A DNA stretch of 64,000 bases from Fasciola hepatica (GCA_948099385.1 CANUEZ040000165.1:6584501-6648500); one strand, 5' to 3'; positions 44,800 through 56,277 are shown, counted from the first letter of the stretch. Made by a program: numbers and translations. The notes: generated by a model from the letters alone, not told the origin.

Positions 44800-45850
44800 T
44801 CTGTGCCAAGTTGCTCTCCTCCATAAGCCGCCTTACCGCAACTGTTAGGCATATTATGGCGAAGACTACCAAAATCAACAGAGTTCGACAAAAGATTTGT
44901 AAGCTCCGGAATTCATTCCTCAGGAAGCGAGATTTTTCCCTGACACTTAGAATAGGCCGACTATGTCTTGATCTCTATGCCGCAACCGGGAATAAGCTCA
45001 AAAAGCGAGAAAGGACTGCACTACAACAGCCTCATTATGCGAAGCTTCCCTCAAGGCCACTAAAATCTCGTAACTAGCGCAGCAACGACAACAGTATCCC
45101 ATTCCTCATCTAAATTGGCACCCACCTCATCCACCAAAAGATATGGCTGGTGCGTTTCCCTGCTATTTTGCCTCAACTGCTAATACAGACACTAAATCTC
45201 CACCACTGTGCCATCAGATGCTCGCGAAGGAAGCGATATCAACCATAGCATCTCCTACCGCCAACATCGGAGAATTCCCAGCCAACACTAAACCTCCGTA
45301 TCATCCAGGGCCTGATGACCTTCCATGTGTCCTGTTTCGGTTTGGGGGGCCTGGGCTGATGCCTCTACTACTGAACCTTTTTGCGTTATTCGTGTCGTCC
45401 GGGATCTACTCGACCCAGTGGAAAGCGTCCTGCTTACTCCCACACCACAAATATGGTTCTTTTCATGATCCGGGGAACTATCGTCCCATAAACCACACTT
45501 CAGTTGTTTCCAGGCTCCTAAAGAGGATTGCAGAAGACCAGTTTGCAAACTTCCTGTACTCTTGAAGTCTTATCAACCCCGCTCAGTATGGGTCCCCAAA
45601 GCCCCGTCCGTGTCCCAAGTGTCAGATGGACTTACTCAGTTTAATCATTTCTGATGCCGACAGCTACCGGTCAGTCGTCGTCACCTTCGTCGGTATGACT
45701 AAAGTGTTCGACAGCGTATCTCACACTCGCTTACTGCCAAGAATTAAATCCTGCGGAGTCGCCTGCCCCCTTCTGTCTCGTTATCATCTTGCCTCTTCGG
45801 ACTTTCTCCGTTGTAACAATGTCTATCCGGTAGACGACACTTGACTTTGA
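44800..45850 (+). pseudogene. CR1-like LINE 7 reverse transcriptase, truncated
   Basis: A linker frame (44,811-45,077) is followed by RT text. 'HPGPDDLPCVLF' lies near 45,305, 'STQWKASCLLPHHK' near 45,412, and 'NYRPINHTSVVSRLLKRI' near 45,478. Block A is degraded to 'VGMTKVFDSVSHTRLL' (45,693-45,740). Homology stops near 45,850 before any catalytic FADD, so the copy is 3'-incomplete or the rest is deleted. It is the same lineage as LINEs 1-3. Confidence 0.83.
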
Positions 45851-47080
45851 CTCAATATTAGGCATGATGCTAGTGGGTTTGAAATAGTTTTTACCACCAA
45901 CTTGTTCTTCACACAGCGCCTTATTCCCCTACAAAACACACTCACAACTGATCAAGCTGTTTCAACATAACCCTCAACCGAATTTCTGCCAAAACCATCG
46001 TTTCCTTCATTTACCAGTTATCGGTAAGCTGAACCCTGATATCTTTACAACTCTTCAGTTCTCACCTCCAGTGTACAACTTCAGGCTGAAGCTCATGGAT
46101 CTATCTGCGCCAGTCACCCAATGCTTCAGCAATAGCTGGTGGCCAACTTCTGCGAAGCCAGTGGTGATACTTTTTCACAAAGTCGTCATGCCCATGAAGT
46201 TGTCCAGCATATTATAACCAGCGATGCAGTCACCAGGGGGCTCGCGTATATACTGGAATCCTTCAGACTCTGCTATGAACAGAAGTAAGCCGTCGGGTGA
46301 TAGCCCCACTAATGTTGCCATTATTCCAATATTTGTTCCATCATCTATCCTCCCTTTCACAGCCTGTGGTGGCAATACACCCGGAGCCATTTGCATCTAG
46401 TCCTTGGCTATCTCACAGTTAGGAAAAATAGCCATCCCTTCCAGTCCCGAACTCAATAGGCGTGTGAGGGCGAAATAGGAAAATCACCTCAAGTTGTAAA
46501 TTTACTCTTCCAATCCCTTGTAAAAAACACTCCCGGCTGGGGAGGTCATTGGCTAATGAGCTCTGCTCCTTTTTGCTAACAGCCTAGACCAGACCCTGCA
46601 TATGCTTTTGAGGTAGCCTTCATTTCTCTTTGTCTGAACCAGTGCGGGATAACAGCTTGCCGCCCTAGTTCTCCACATATGCTCGCCGACCCTACCTTTC
46701 GCTGTTTTAACCCTTTTGGGTCCCCTGAAAAGCCCTTAACCATCCTGCCTATGTCTAATGCAGTAGTCAATACACGGTTGGAATAGTTGTACTACGCAGC
46801 CCCTGCTCTGACTACACCCGGGTATTGATACGCTTGAGGTTTACAGCTATCTGCTAAACCACGCCTGTATTGTTTGCCGGAATAACGAAGGTAATCATCA
46901 CATTTTTATAGTTCACCGTCCACAACTTCAACTTTTCTATGTTCTGCTCGAGCCCAAGCATTACTTGTGATGTCCAAAATCAGAGATGATTTTGTCTGCT
47001 ACGTTGTTGACTCGATGGTCCAACCAAAATGTTTACTGGCCCTAGCCCCCTTAAAAACCCGTTATGTCCCTTATTGGTAA
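45851..47080. other. Unassigned 1.2-kb segment
   Basis: No known motif. A 73-codon minus frame (46,175-46,396) is open but unrecognised. LINE 7's missing RT part is not found here. Confidence 0.35.
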
Positions 47081-47084
47081 GTGC

Positions 47085-47270
47085 TAAACTTTGCTTAATT
47101 CTCCTGTCTCAGTCTAGAACTCATCGGACTCCTCAGGCCTTTCTTGCACTCGTATACCCAAGTCTTACCACTCAGCTTACTATCGTTCAATAACCAAGAC
47201 TTACTGATCTGCGCACATGATCAGGGTAAGTTAAGACCCCATTCCACCCGGAATCAGTATACTTCCAACT
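47085..47270 (+). repeat. Repeat block C, copy 2
   Basis: Partner of 6,130-6,325, in the same orientation, best conserved around 'GTAAGTTAAGACCCCATTCC' at about 47,230. Here it is followed within about 40 bp by a repeat A segment. Confidence 0.7.
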
Positions 47271-47299
47271 GCATCTGACCCGTCGGAAAGCCAGTAAGT

Positions 47300-47660
47300 T
47301 TGCGCTTACATGGCCGGCGCACACCGGGCAAGCAGGCCGTCTGCAACGACGCTCGAGCGCAATTAGGCTGGTGGATCACCCCTCCTGTGTTCACTCCACG
47401 AAGTGATTTCCAGGTTGGGTGCCCAGCTCACAGCCAGTCCCACCCACTGATACCGGTTGTGGATCGCGCGCGCTAACTTTTCCCACACTACCGAATCCAA
47501 AACTTTGGGTTGAAAATTGCTCGTACCCCATCCTTGTTCCGCCAATGTACGCACTCATATAGTTCTTATCAACCGTTACCACCTTCCACTTTTGTCTTCT
47601 ACCACGGTATGCACACCAACCCATTCTGTCTTTCCCCCCATCGCCTCTCACCATGTCACC
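47300..47660 (+). repeat. Interspersed repeat A, fragment (left part only)
   Basis: Strong match to 16,165-16,530: 'GGCCGGCGCACA', 'CAGGCCGTCTGCAACGA', 'TCCTGTGTTCACTCCACGAA', 'TTGAAAATTGC' and 'TCTTCTACCACGGTATGCAC'. The right part and tail of repeat A are absent; homology ends near 47,660. Confidence 0.8.
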
Positions 47661-48300
47661 CCTCATTGCATGACGTCACTTGTAACACACCTTTGGGCAA
47701 TGTGTAGTCAAATTCACAACGGATCCCGAAATCAAAAGGCGATTATCAGTGAGATTCTACGATACTAGATTATTGAACGAACAGTGATACCAAACAGATA
47801 CAAACCTCAATTATGATATCACAAGGACTCAAAAAACGAGAACCGAATTGCGGTGTGCGAGCGGGGAGCACGTGCGTCACGCAGGTCCAGAACATGGATA
47901 TGAAAAAGTAGCGCTCTGGGCGCGGACAAACAAAACTGGGTCCAATAAAACATACAGCGCGTAAAGACACGTCAATAGTGCAGGCAAGTTAGTGATGTTA
48001 AGAACACATGGAACTGCAACGGCTTTAGGGGGATTTTCCACGATCGGTCCCTACACCGCCGCCAAAATCCTCCCGAATCCTTAGCAGAGTCAAAGGTTTG
48101 GTATAAGGGTAATGATTCTTCCTACCTACCCAGGTCCTGTTGTCAGTGCGCGTGCCTAATGCTTGCCGTCAACGTTCTACTCATGATCGCACTTAATCCG
48201 GTGGCCACACCAAAGCTAGGCTATTCTGCATCTTCCACGAGAACAACTGACCCATGGCGGGCGTGAAGGAGAAGCATAGATGCAGTCCTTGGGAGGGCCG
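47661..48300. other. No recognisable gene
   Basis: No motif or repeat match was noticed. It could contain the outer part of the minus-strand BEL/Pao element, whose pol end lies just to the right. Confidence 0.35.
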
Positions 48301-48600
48301 TCATGCACTGGCTGTATGTGCTTGCGTGGGTGTGTGTGCGTGTACGACGTACTCGCCGCTATTCCCACATACGCGAAAGACCTTAAGTAACGTCAACAAA
48401 AAATTGGCGAAAGCTGCCACACGTTTGATGGGGGTTATGGGGCATAGTGTGCATCAAGTAAGTGCATATGTGTCTGGATGTACAATGGAATCGCATATAC
48501 CACCGCATATCGGAAAAACCCTCTGTAACGTCAACAAAAGACTGTGAGCACTGTGCCGTGTATGACGGAGGTCATGCGGTATAAAAGTGCGTAATTTAGG
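48300..48600. repeat. Imperfect tandem repeat with GT-rich units
   Basis: Two units about 140 bp apart share 'GTAACGTCAACAAAA' (near 48,388 and 48,525), preceded by 'CATA(C/T)GCGAAAGACC/CATATCGGAAAAACC' and by GT-rich stretches ('TGGGTGTGTGTGCG' near 48,330, 'GGTGGGTGTGTCGGGGTG' near 48,600). It lies just beyond the C-terminal end of the minus-strand BEL/Pao pol relic, so it may belong to its 3' untranslated region or LTR. Confidence 0.6.
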
Positions 48601-50775
48601 TGGGTGTGTCGGGGTGTTTGATGGATCGATACTTCGGTGGGTGGTGAATGCTCCCATACATGGGGGTTTGTTTACCCACCTCGAAGACGACTGCGGAATA
48701 GTCCACTGGACATCCGAGTTATCAGCTTCTCCATCTTCACTCTCGAGGAGGCTGATACTGCATATGTCCCGAATTGGCGCTCCGTTGGCTGTCTTCACCT
48801 TCACCGTTCTTATCATTCCTTCAGACCCTCCGATGGTTTCCGTAACCACGTCCAAGGACCAGGTGCTGAAATGTGCGCGTTCGTCTGCGATCATCATCAC
48901 ATCTTCATCCTCGAATGGTCTTGTCTTGACCAACCACTTCTGTCCAGCCTGCAGAGCCGGTAGGTACTCCCGCAACCATCGCCTACAGAAAACCTTGTCA
49001 CGATAGTTCGCTTGCTTCCATCCGTGGAGGTGGCTCCCACGAAGGTTTACCGGCCCTTGAAAACCCCTGTTCGACCTTAACGTCAATAAGTCTTTCGGAG
49101 TGAGCGCCAGATGGGTGGGGTCGCCGTTCATTACTGGGACCAACGTGCGGTTGTCCAGAATTTTCACGACCTCAGTCATGACGGTGTTCAACGTTGATCA
49201 ATGATCGACAGCCATATCCGCCTGACGGACCGGATCATGCTTTCCCATACGCCGCCGCGGTGACTGGCCTGCGGGGGATTGAGGTGCCATTGTATGCCGC
49301 AGGCCACTTTTCGACCCCGCAGTTCGTCCTCGTTTATATTTTTGTACGAACGCTGCAATTCCCGGTGAGCGCCCACAATGTTCGACCCATTATCTGAGTA
49401 TATATCGGCCGGTACGCCTCTTCGGTTGATAAATCGCTTCAAAGCCCGTAGGAAGGAGTCGGTCGTCATCTATTGCGCAACTTCTAGGTTTACTGCGCGT
49501 GACTTCATGCACATCATGATACACCTCCATCGTTTTTCCAAACTCTTCCGGCACTTGATCCATAGGGGCCCGAAATAGACCAACCCGGTTTCGCTGAACG
49601 GCCACCAGCCCGCAGTCACCCTACATTCTAGTAGCGGGGCCATATGTTGTTTGCCCGCTGCTGCATTGCGTCTCCTACAAAGTACACAACGTCGGATTAC
49701 GTGTTTTACAGTCGCTGTTTCTCTCAGCAACCAAAGGCGCTTTCGGATGATGCTCGTGGCTTGACTTTCCCCGGCATGTCCCTCTACTGCTTGGGCGTGT
49801 TGGATCATTAGCTCTACCACAGGTTGTCAAGCCGGCAGCAGTATAAGGTACTTTGTGTCGTAGCTCAGGTGGGCGTTGGTCAGCCTACCACCCACCCGCA
49901 GCAGTCCATTAATGAGCTTGGGGTTTAAATGTTTCAAGTCGCCTCTTGGAGATGATATTTATTTGAGAACTGGTCCCGATTCCTCCGCCCCCTAGAGTTC
50001 TTGAAATTAAGCCTCTTGTTGTATCATCCTGAAAGTACCGTATTCTGCGGCCCCTAGTTCATCGGGGCTTATTGGACCCGCTCGTATCCGGCTCGAGGGG
50101 CGTACCCCTTTCATGGCTAGTAAATTCCTCTTGAACCTAGCCAAACGAACTGAAGCACGAAATGTGTTCATCCAGGAAGAAAATCTGACCACTCGTGACA
50201 GAATGGATGCCGCTCCGACGACTCTGATCTTTATCACTACGCATTTGATCTCCAGTTCTAACTCCATAGGGGGTTTTGCTCCGTGCACGGGCCAGTCCTG
50301 TTTAGGCATTTGCAGGAATTTTAGCCCTCCCATCGACGTGTCGAATTGCCGGAACTTGGAGGCACATCGGGAGCACAGATTGGCTGAGTTATCACCAGAC
50401 CTGACATGCTTCCACTGGTTCATGGCAGATTCATCGTGGAAGATCGTGAGTTGATTAGCAACGAAAGTGCAAAACTGGCTTCGGGCTGTGTTGACGTAGT
50501 GAAGTACTATCGTTGAGTCCGTCCAAAATCCGGTAGACCAAAGGTAGAAGTTGGCGCTTCTCTTATCCGCTTGTACCGCCCTGGCTACCAACACGGCTGC
50601 GCTGAGTTCAGGGCGCGGGATCGAAACCGACTTCAGTGGAGCAAAGTAGGCTTTAGCAAACAGGATCCTCTTAGTACATTGCCCATCTCCTGTACACCTC
50701 CTTCTGTACACCACAGCTCGATAACCGACTGCGAATGCGTTGGAAACGGCATGTAGTTCCCCTGTCCGCGTAGCA
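48600..50775 (-). pseudogene. BEL/Pao pol relic: RNase H, integrase, DUF5641-like end
   Basis: Minus strand, high to low. RNase H has 'YRAVVYRRRC', 'SIPRPELSAAVLVARAV' and 'FWTDSTIVLHYVNTARSQF'. The integrase zinc-binding end has 'HAGESQATSIIRKRLWLL' and 'CVLCRRRNA'. In the integrase core the first catalytic segment reads 'LVYFGPLW' (the usual Asp before Y/F-F-G-P is lost), then 'SDNGSNIVGAHREL' and 'ASHRGGVWE' keep Asp and Glu. The last domain has 'WLREYLPALQAGQKWLVKTR' and 'RTVKVKTANG'. One minus frame holds from 50,918 to 49,188 with only stops (for example 49,470), then shifts near 49,190. The RT is absent because the relic ends at about 50,775, where repeat A begins. Confidence 0.92.
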
Positions 50776-51668
50776 TGACCAGGGGCCAAGCAACTCCTCT
50801 GTGGTTCGTTCCAATAGGCGTTGCCCAGATTAGCATCCTCCTGCTCAACCCACCCGCTCGATTGACTGCTGGCAAGCAGCTCCCCAGCTCCACTGCTACA
50901 ACTCCGTCGCACATCCATTTCTTGAGCCTTTTTGTTCCATTACTAGTTCACCCATCCTGGCACTTCCTGCTTCTTTTTTCTCTGCCTCCCTCGTGCTTCA
51001 CCTGTAGTAAAATGATCTGATTGGTCACCTCTCACCTGTGTCTCCTCGGTCATTGCTCTCATCCCCTGCTCCGTATATTGCTCGCCACAGATACTTTCCG
51101 TGTGCCTTCTAGTTTGCTTTGCTCTTCATGTTCCACTGATTGCAAAGATAACGTTAAGTCATGATGTTCACTTACATATGCAAATCGTTTGATCTGCCAC
51201 TATACGATTCATCTGGCCCGTCACCACATTTTGCACCCATTCCTACCTGTTTTCTCCGATCATACCCCTCATCTCCCCTCATTTATGATCTTCTATTCAA
51301 AGCCGGTATCACTTCTGTGCTTCGTCAGTCTTCTCTCTCTGTCGCGGCACCATGTTAATCCGTCATGGAAAAATTCGTCTGAGCTTTCCAAATTCAATCC
51401 CACTCACTTCGAACTTACCCTACCTACCTCTTCCAATCACCGATACTTTTTTTCTCCTAACAACCCGTTGCTCTTTGCTTCTGCTTCTAGCACACCTATT
51501 TATAAACATATAGACTTGATATAGCACCCTTCCGTCACTGGCTTTTGAGCGGTAACAACCCGCTTCCCACGGGTGCTATACCATGTATTGTAGATGTTCA
51601 AAAAACCGTTGAGAGCCAACCCGGATAACCTTGCGGTTTGGGCGTTCGATTCACGATCGTTCATCCCG

Positions 51669-51679
51669 GGTTCTAGTCC
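51669..51679 (+). promoter_or_regulatory. Pol III B-box-like element of the SINE
   Basis: GGTTCTAGTCC matches the tRNA B-box consensus GGTTCGANTCC at ten of eleven positions. It lies 21 nt upstream of hammerhead stem I. Confidence 0.6.
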
Positions 51680-51700
51680 CAGCGGGGGCTCGGTGGATGT

Positions 51701-51745
51701 GCACTGCTGATGATTCCCAACAAGGACGAAACAGCTGTACAGTGC
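51701..51745 (+). ncRNA. Hammerhead ribozyme motif, type I, minimal stem III
   Basis: Stem I strands GCACTG (51,701-51,706) and CAGTGC (51,740-51,745) are perfectly complementary. The core box CTGATGA is at 51,707-51,713 and GAAA at 51,728-51,731. Stem II is TTCC/GGAC around a CAACAA loop, with one U-C mismatch at the core-proximal pair. Stem III is a 2-bp AC/GT stem with loop AGCT. The predicted cleavage triplet GTA ends at 51,739. Short stem III hammerheads are known from flatworm SINE-like and Penelope-like repeats. All core boxes are intact; the stem II mismatch may reduce activity. Confidence 0.82.
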
Positions 51746-52504
51746 TTCCATGGTTTTCAATGGTGAGTTGAGCGTTCAAGCTGCATGATGAATCATATTG
51801 TATACAAATCTAATCACCTATTACTCAATTGCATATATACTTGAGTATATATACATACGCTTTGCATCCTGCACTTTTTTGCCGGCCATTTCTCACGCTA
51901 CCATCTCGCTGACTCTCATGATTAGCTTCTATTCTCTTTACATTTGTGCCTGACATTTACCGCGTCCAGTCCCTCCAAATCATTTTTGCAGTCCCTGCCA
52001 CCCTTTACTTCTTCCAATGATCGCTACCTGTTATACGATGAGTTTTGTCCCCTGTCCGCCGACCATCTACTGTAGTGAAGCAAGGCTTCATTACTATCTA
52101 ATCCCTAACAAAGGATCCCTCCTTTTCTCCTTCTTTTTCCTTTACCACATTTTCTTATATCAATTTCCAGCCCCTTTCATATATACCTGTCAGTTCTCAG
52201 ATATCCTCACTAGGACCTGTCGGACCCTCCACCTGACCCTGAACCTTAAATCCGCCGGGCATCAATTTGAACCGGCCCTCGGGTTCTTTCAAACCGTCCC
52301 CACTTTTCTCCGGAAAGCATACATTCAGCATACACTTATCCCCCTCCTGAGCCTATGCATCCCACTTTTGTCACGCATAGTTCTACTTATTCTCGGGTTT
52401 AGTCTGTCCATTTCATCGCTTATGAAACTTGATCCTGCTTCTAGCATGCCTCGGGCGTCTCCGAATTTCACCATTATTATTATTATTATTATTATCAATA
52501 TCAA

Positions 52505-54210
52505 TAAAAGCCCCACCTCAACTCCGAGTGTTTTCTTTCCTTTTCACTATTCTTGCCTCCTCTTTCTCAGCTGGCCCAACGAACAGATTACTGTGCTCCC
52601 TTTTTATCATTCCTTTTCCTGATCTCCCCCAATTCCATCGTTTTATTCCTAGTTCTCAAATGGGCCCCCTCTCCTCATCCACCAATTACCAACTAAAGTA
52701 TTTTGCACTCAGGCTGAGACTGTGCCTGATATCTCCCTATATCTCTATTACCACCCAACTACCTTAGAAAACTACTGATCTCCATCCGTGGATACCCCGT
52801 AGATCGACCAACTGGCCATCATTGTCTGCTTTTATTAAATCGGCAACCACAACACACAGCTGGAAAACACTCCAGACTGGCGTACTCCTGATCTCTTTTG
52901 GATCATACTGCTTGCTTGGGTAGCTACCAGCCAACTCGACGCTACATTCGGATTACCTTGAGGAGTAAACGATTTGATCAATCGGATTGACTATGGTTCA
53001 AACCTATACTCGAGCCGGCTGACGGTATATGGGGCACCTTACATGGCTGACAAGTGATCATAATCCTACAACCAGAGTAACAATCCCCCATGAAAGTCTC
53101 ACCGGATCGCGGAATGGATTCTTGAAACCAATCATCGCCCCGCACCCACTCAACATCTACTTCTCTTACTCCATACAATCAGTTCAGTTCATTCTGCTTC
53201 GCGGCACGAAATTACTTACCGGAAGTTAGCCCTTGTCGATGCTTTCCTACCCTACTCTGCCCAGTTCGTCAACCCAGCCCCCTGTTGCCTGCTACCCCCA
53301 TCAGTGGCTACCTGCCATCACCTGCAAACAAGGTCTTTATAAACCAAAATACCAGCCATCTGTATCCGACCTAACTTTGGTTAATAATTCTTCCATCACG
53401 TATACAGAACATTTTATCCTTACACTCCTTCAACCTCTGTTTGACTGCCTCAGCAGCGTTTGTCTCCAGTAGTCTGTTTGTTCGCTTGCCCCTCCTTTAA
53501 AATCTTTGTTCTGCGTCCATACATCATTCGTGCTACTCAAAATTCCGCTGCACTCCTATACAAAAAGGTCTATCTTATTATCACATCCAACTCACTTGCA
53601 TTTATTTCACATGCTCCCCACAATTGGATATCCAATGCTGGATCAACCTTCTATAGTAGGCTGGCACGTCTGACTGCACTTTGATAACCCCATGCAGACT
53701 TTATTTTCAACCATGTCTTCTGATCACTCTCTCAAACCGTTACTCGTTAGTGAACCTTCAAATACCCAGTTGGTGCACCTTCGCACCTTTTTCTGGGCAC
53801 CCTGACCCGTCGTAGCCAGCTTTTGGCACCCATAAAGCACACTGTTTATTCTTGCTGTCTCAACTCGCTGTCTATGTCATTCAGTTCGGCATCTTTTGCT
53901 TTACTGGTCCTTGCAAACACTGTACTTTTTACCATTCTCCAGTATGGCTCATACCAACATTCCCACGTTCGTCCAGCCATCCACAAAGCCGTCCCGAAGT
54001 CGAAACTGGTTTACAGTTCCCGCTTTAACTATCTCTGCTTCAGTTCACTTATACTACCCAGATTTATTGTTTTGTTTCTGCTACGGTGTGATTCTCAAAT
54101 TTCAAAATTGTTGATGCCGCATCCCGTTATTTACTGCTGTATTCTCTGATCATGCTTTGTTCATGTGTCTTGACCACGGTTGAGAAAAATACCATTATCA
54201 TTACTATCAC
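52505..54210 (+). repeat. Interspersed repeat B, copy 4
   Basis: Collinear with 6,345-7,852. It starts directly after the ATT tail of repeat A copy 4, has the hairpin motif at 52,857-52,879, 'CATGAAAGTCTCACCGGATCGCGG' -type sequence near 53,090, 'ATTTCACATGCT' near 53,604, and 'CTGACTGCACTTTGATA' near 53,672. It ends 'TCTTGACCACGGTTGAGAAAAAT' -type sequence at about 54,167, followed by ATT-like units (about 54,192-54,210). Head-to-tail position after repeat A suggests insertion into, or near, its tail. Confidence 0.8.
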
Positions 54211-56270
54211 CAATATAGCCCCATTCACAAAGCATGCAGAACACATGGAGGGATCTCCAATACATAGGTCTTTTACACCCTCGGCTAAAATCCCTCGGCA
54301 AAATCCTTTGTCTAGGGCTCAGAATGAGGTTAAAATTCTCACCCTAACCATCTTAAACCTGCCTTCAGTACCTGCGGTTGGTAACTTCCTCGGTGACTGC
54401 GCGTACTACCTTTAGTCCTTGCAGTCAGCTTTTTCACAGTTCATGATGAATCAACTCCAAACTATGCAGCTCAAACGGGAAGTTGGTTTAACCATCTGAA
54501 GACTGACGTACCAGTTAGACTCACAATAAAAGTGTGGACATTCCACAGTGAAACATTTTGCAGCATAAGCTCGGTCTACTTAGCCCAGGAGGAAAAGTGT
54601 TTTTCCTGCAGTGCCACACAATTAAAGAATCTATCAAATATAAAAGCCAAATCCGATGGCTGCAAGGAACTCTTCCAACATAGTGTCTAACTAAAGACCC
54701 AAAAAACACAATCGTTCGAGGCCCTCCGTTGGCACTAATTTCAGTTCAGTGAGGTTCCATTTGGAGGGGGGTAATTTGCTGTGCTTCCGGTCATGCAGTT
54801 CCCTCCAGGTAGGACACGCTGCTACTCGGTCGGCTAGTTCCGAATTTGGTTGAATGGCCTGCTGATGCTGGTATTTCAACTGGATTTCTAAAAAGGGTCT
54901 ATTTTTAAGATGTGTTGGAAGCTTTGGGGCCATTTCTGGGCCTCTTGATGAGTGATTAGGCAGTGGTCGCTTGAGCAGAACAAATTTGTGTTGCCTCTTG
55001 CAACGTTGCATCTGTGAGTCAGCGGTTGAGAGCACCGATCGGTCTCCTTTTGAGGGAGCTTTGTTTTTCCGAGACAGGCGGTAGGGTTCAATATAGAAAA
55101 CAGGTTGTATTCCGCGTAGGCACTTCTCCAGGAAAACGTTAAGCGATTAACAAATGCCGATTGTTGAATTTCGTTCATCACCGGTTAGAGATATGTCCAG
55201 CCAAATACTGTATGCTTGGCGAATGATTCTTTTTGGTTGCCCGTGCTCTGTTGAGGCACCCGACGAGCCTCTGGTGCGCAGCACTCGATTAGTTAGTCAA
55301 GGCGGTATCCAGATTCTTCTTGGAGCATTTGTCTTTCAGATAAGACCATCACTTAGAGGCTGAATCAATACAGTCGACGGGTCTCATTTGTAAGCTGTCT
55401 ACTGAGGAGGCTTCCAGAGCCTTCGCGGCCTCTCCGTAAACTAAGGAAACAGACCGTAGGGGAACCTTAATCGAGTCGCTAGCATGACACCCTTCAATCA
55501 TTCTGATCCCGAAAGAGGTAGGCTGGCCGATTAGTTTGCATCATTCTATAAGCTTCCGTAGCCAGCAAAGTACCCAGCTCAGTGTTCAAAAATGCCATGA
55601 CTCCCCTCTATCCTTCAGGTGCCACTAAGCCGAAAGACACAATACCTGATCTCACCGGTGTGCAGTCTCTATGTCCTGTTGAACAAATATTTCTGGGTTC
55701 TTTGGGGTGAGTAGGCTTTGAATTTTAAAGGGTATGTAGTAACGGATGGAGACTACCCAAGCATCTTTCCTGGCCCTACTTCACTCTGAAGACCGACAAC
55801 AGCCATCCAAACACACAAAGCTTGCTCTGGTCCTTTTTGCCGCAGAATGTCTATCGGATATACTCATCCTACGCGACGATCAGCAGTAAAAGATCCTTCC
55901 GGAACACCGTAATACCTCAATTTCGTGGAAATACTCAGCCACACACAATCTTGTGTTCTTAGCATTGGCCTTTTTGTAAACTCACTTTTGGTTATTCGCT
56001 TCCAAAGCGCGATTTCATAATATTCTTGATTTTAACCCGTGATGACTCTTCTGGTTCTATGTCTCAGGTAGTGAACTTGACCCTCGCTCTGAGTCTTCCT
56101 GATGGCATTTTTTAGGTTCGTATGTAATTAACAATGTTGTTCACTTACTAGCCTAGCGTCGTAGAGGCTTCGAATCACTCTTGTTCTGTTTTCGGGATTC
56201 TTATGAATCTGGCTACTTATTGTCTTAAAGGGTCTTGAAATCCTCAAATTGATCAACTCGGAAAAGGAGA
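54211..56270. other. Unassigned 2-kb segment; may hold the BEL/Pao 5' end
   Basis: Minus frames at 54,691-55,035 and 54,888-55,181 are open but unrecognised. The part nearest 56,278 should contain the LTR or leader of the plus-strand BEL/Pao element, but no matching repeat was found in the window. Confidence 0.35.
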
Positions 56271-56277
56271 ACACATT

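Larger units (their letters stand above)
51525..51825 (+). mobile_element. tRNA-type SINE with hammerhead ribozyme (Sm-alpha-like)
   Basis: An insertion into the TA-rich internal part of repeat A copy 4. It contains a Pol III B-box-like GGTTCTAGTCC at 51,669-51,679 (consensus GGTTCGANTCC) with a plausible but weak A box near 51,631-51,648. A hammerhead motif follows immediately (51,701-51,745), then 'TTCCATGGTTTTCAATGGTG'. The order tRNA-like promoter, hammerhead, short tail is that of the schistosome Sm-alpha type elements. A 9-bp inverted repeat (51,521-51,529 and 51,571-51,579) sits at the left edge. Exact ends and duplications are not resolved. Confidence 0.75.
50790..52505 (+). repeat. 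Interspersed repeat A, copy 4
   Basis: It is collinear with 16,870-18,232: 'CTCTGTGGTT', 'CAGCTC.CCAG.TCC', 'AATGATCTGATTGGTCA', 'TGATCTGCCA', 'CCTGTCCGCCGACCATC'. It ends 'CTAGCATGCCTCGGGCGTCTCCGAA' -type sequence followed by ATT units at about 52,472-52,500. Its left end abuts the BEL/Pao relic. A segment of about 300 bp (about 51,525-51,825) has no counterpart in copy 1 or in the copy at 63.8 kb and is annotated separately as a SINE. Confidence 0.8.

Noticed and set aside
48587..49006. 139-codon plus-strand frame as a gene
   Set aside because: It is antisense to the BEL/Pao pol C-terminal domain, which has the recognisable protein on the minus strand.
52017..52622. 201-codon plus-strand frame across the repeat A/B junction
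   Set aside because: It spans two different repeats and an ATT microsatellite, has low-complexity Ser/Leu/Phe content, and is not conserved in other repeat A copies.
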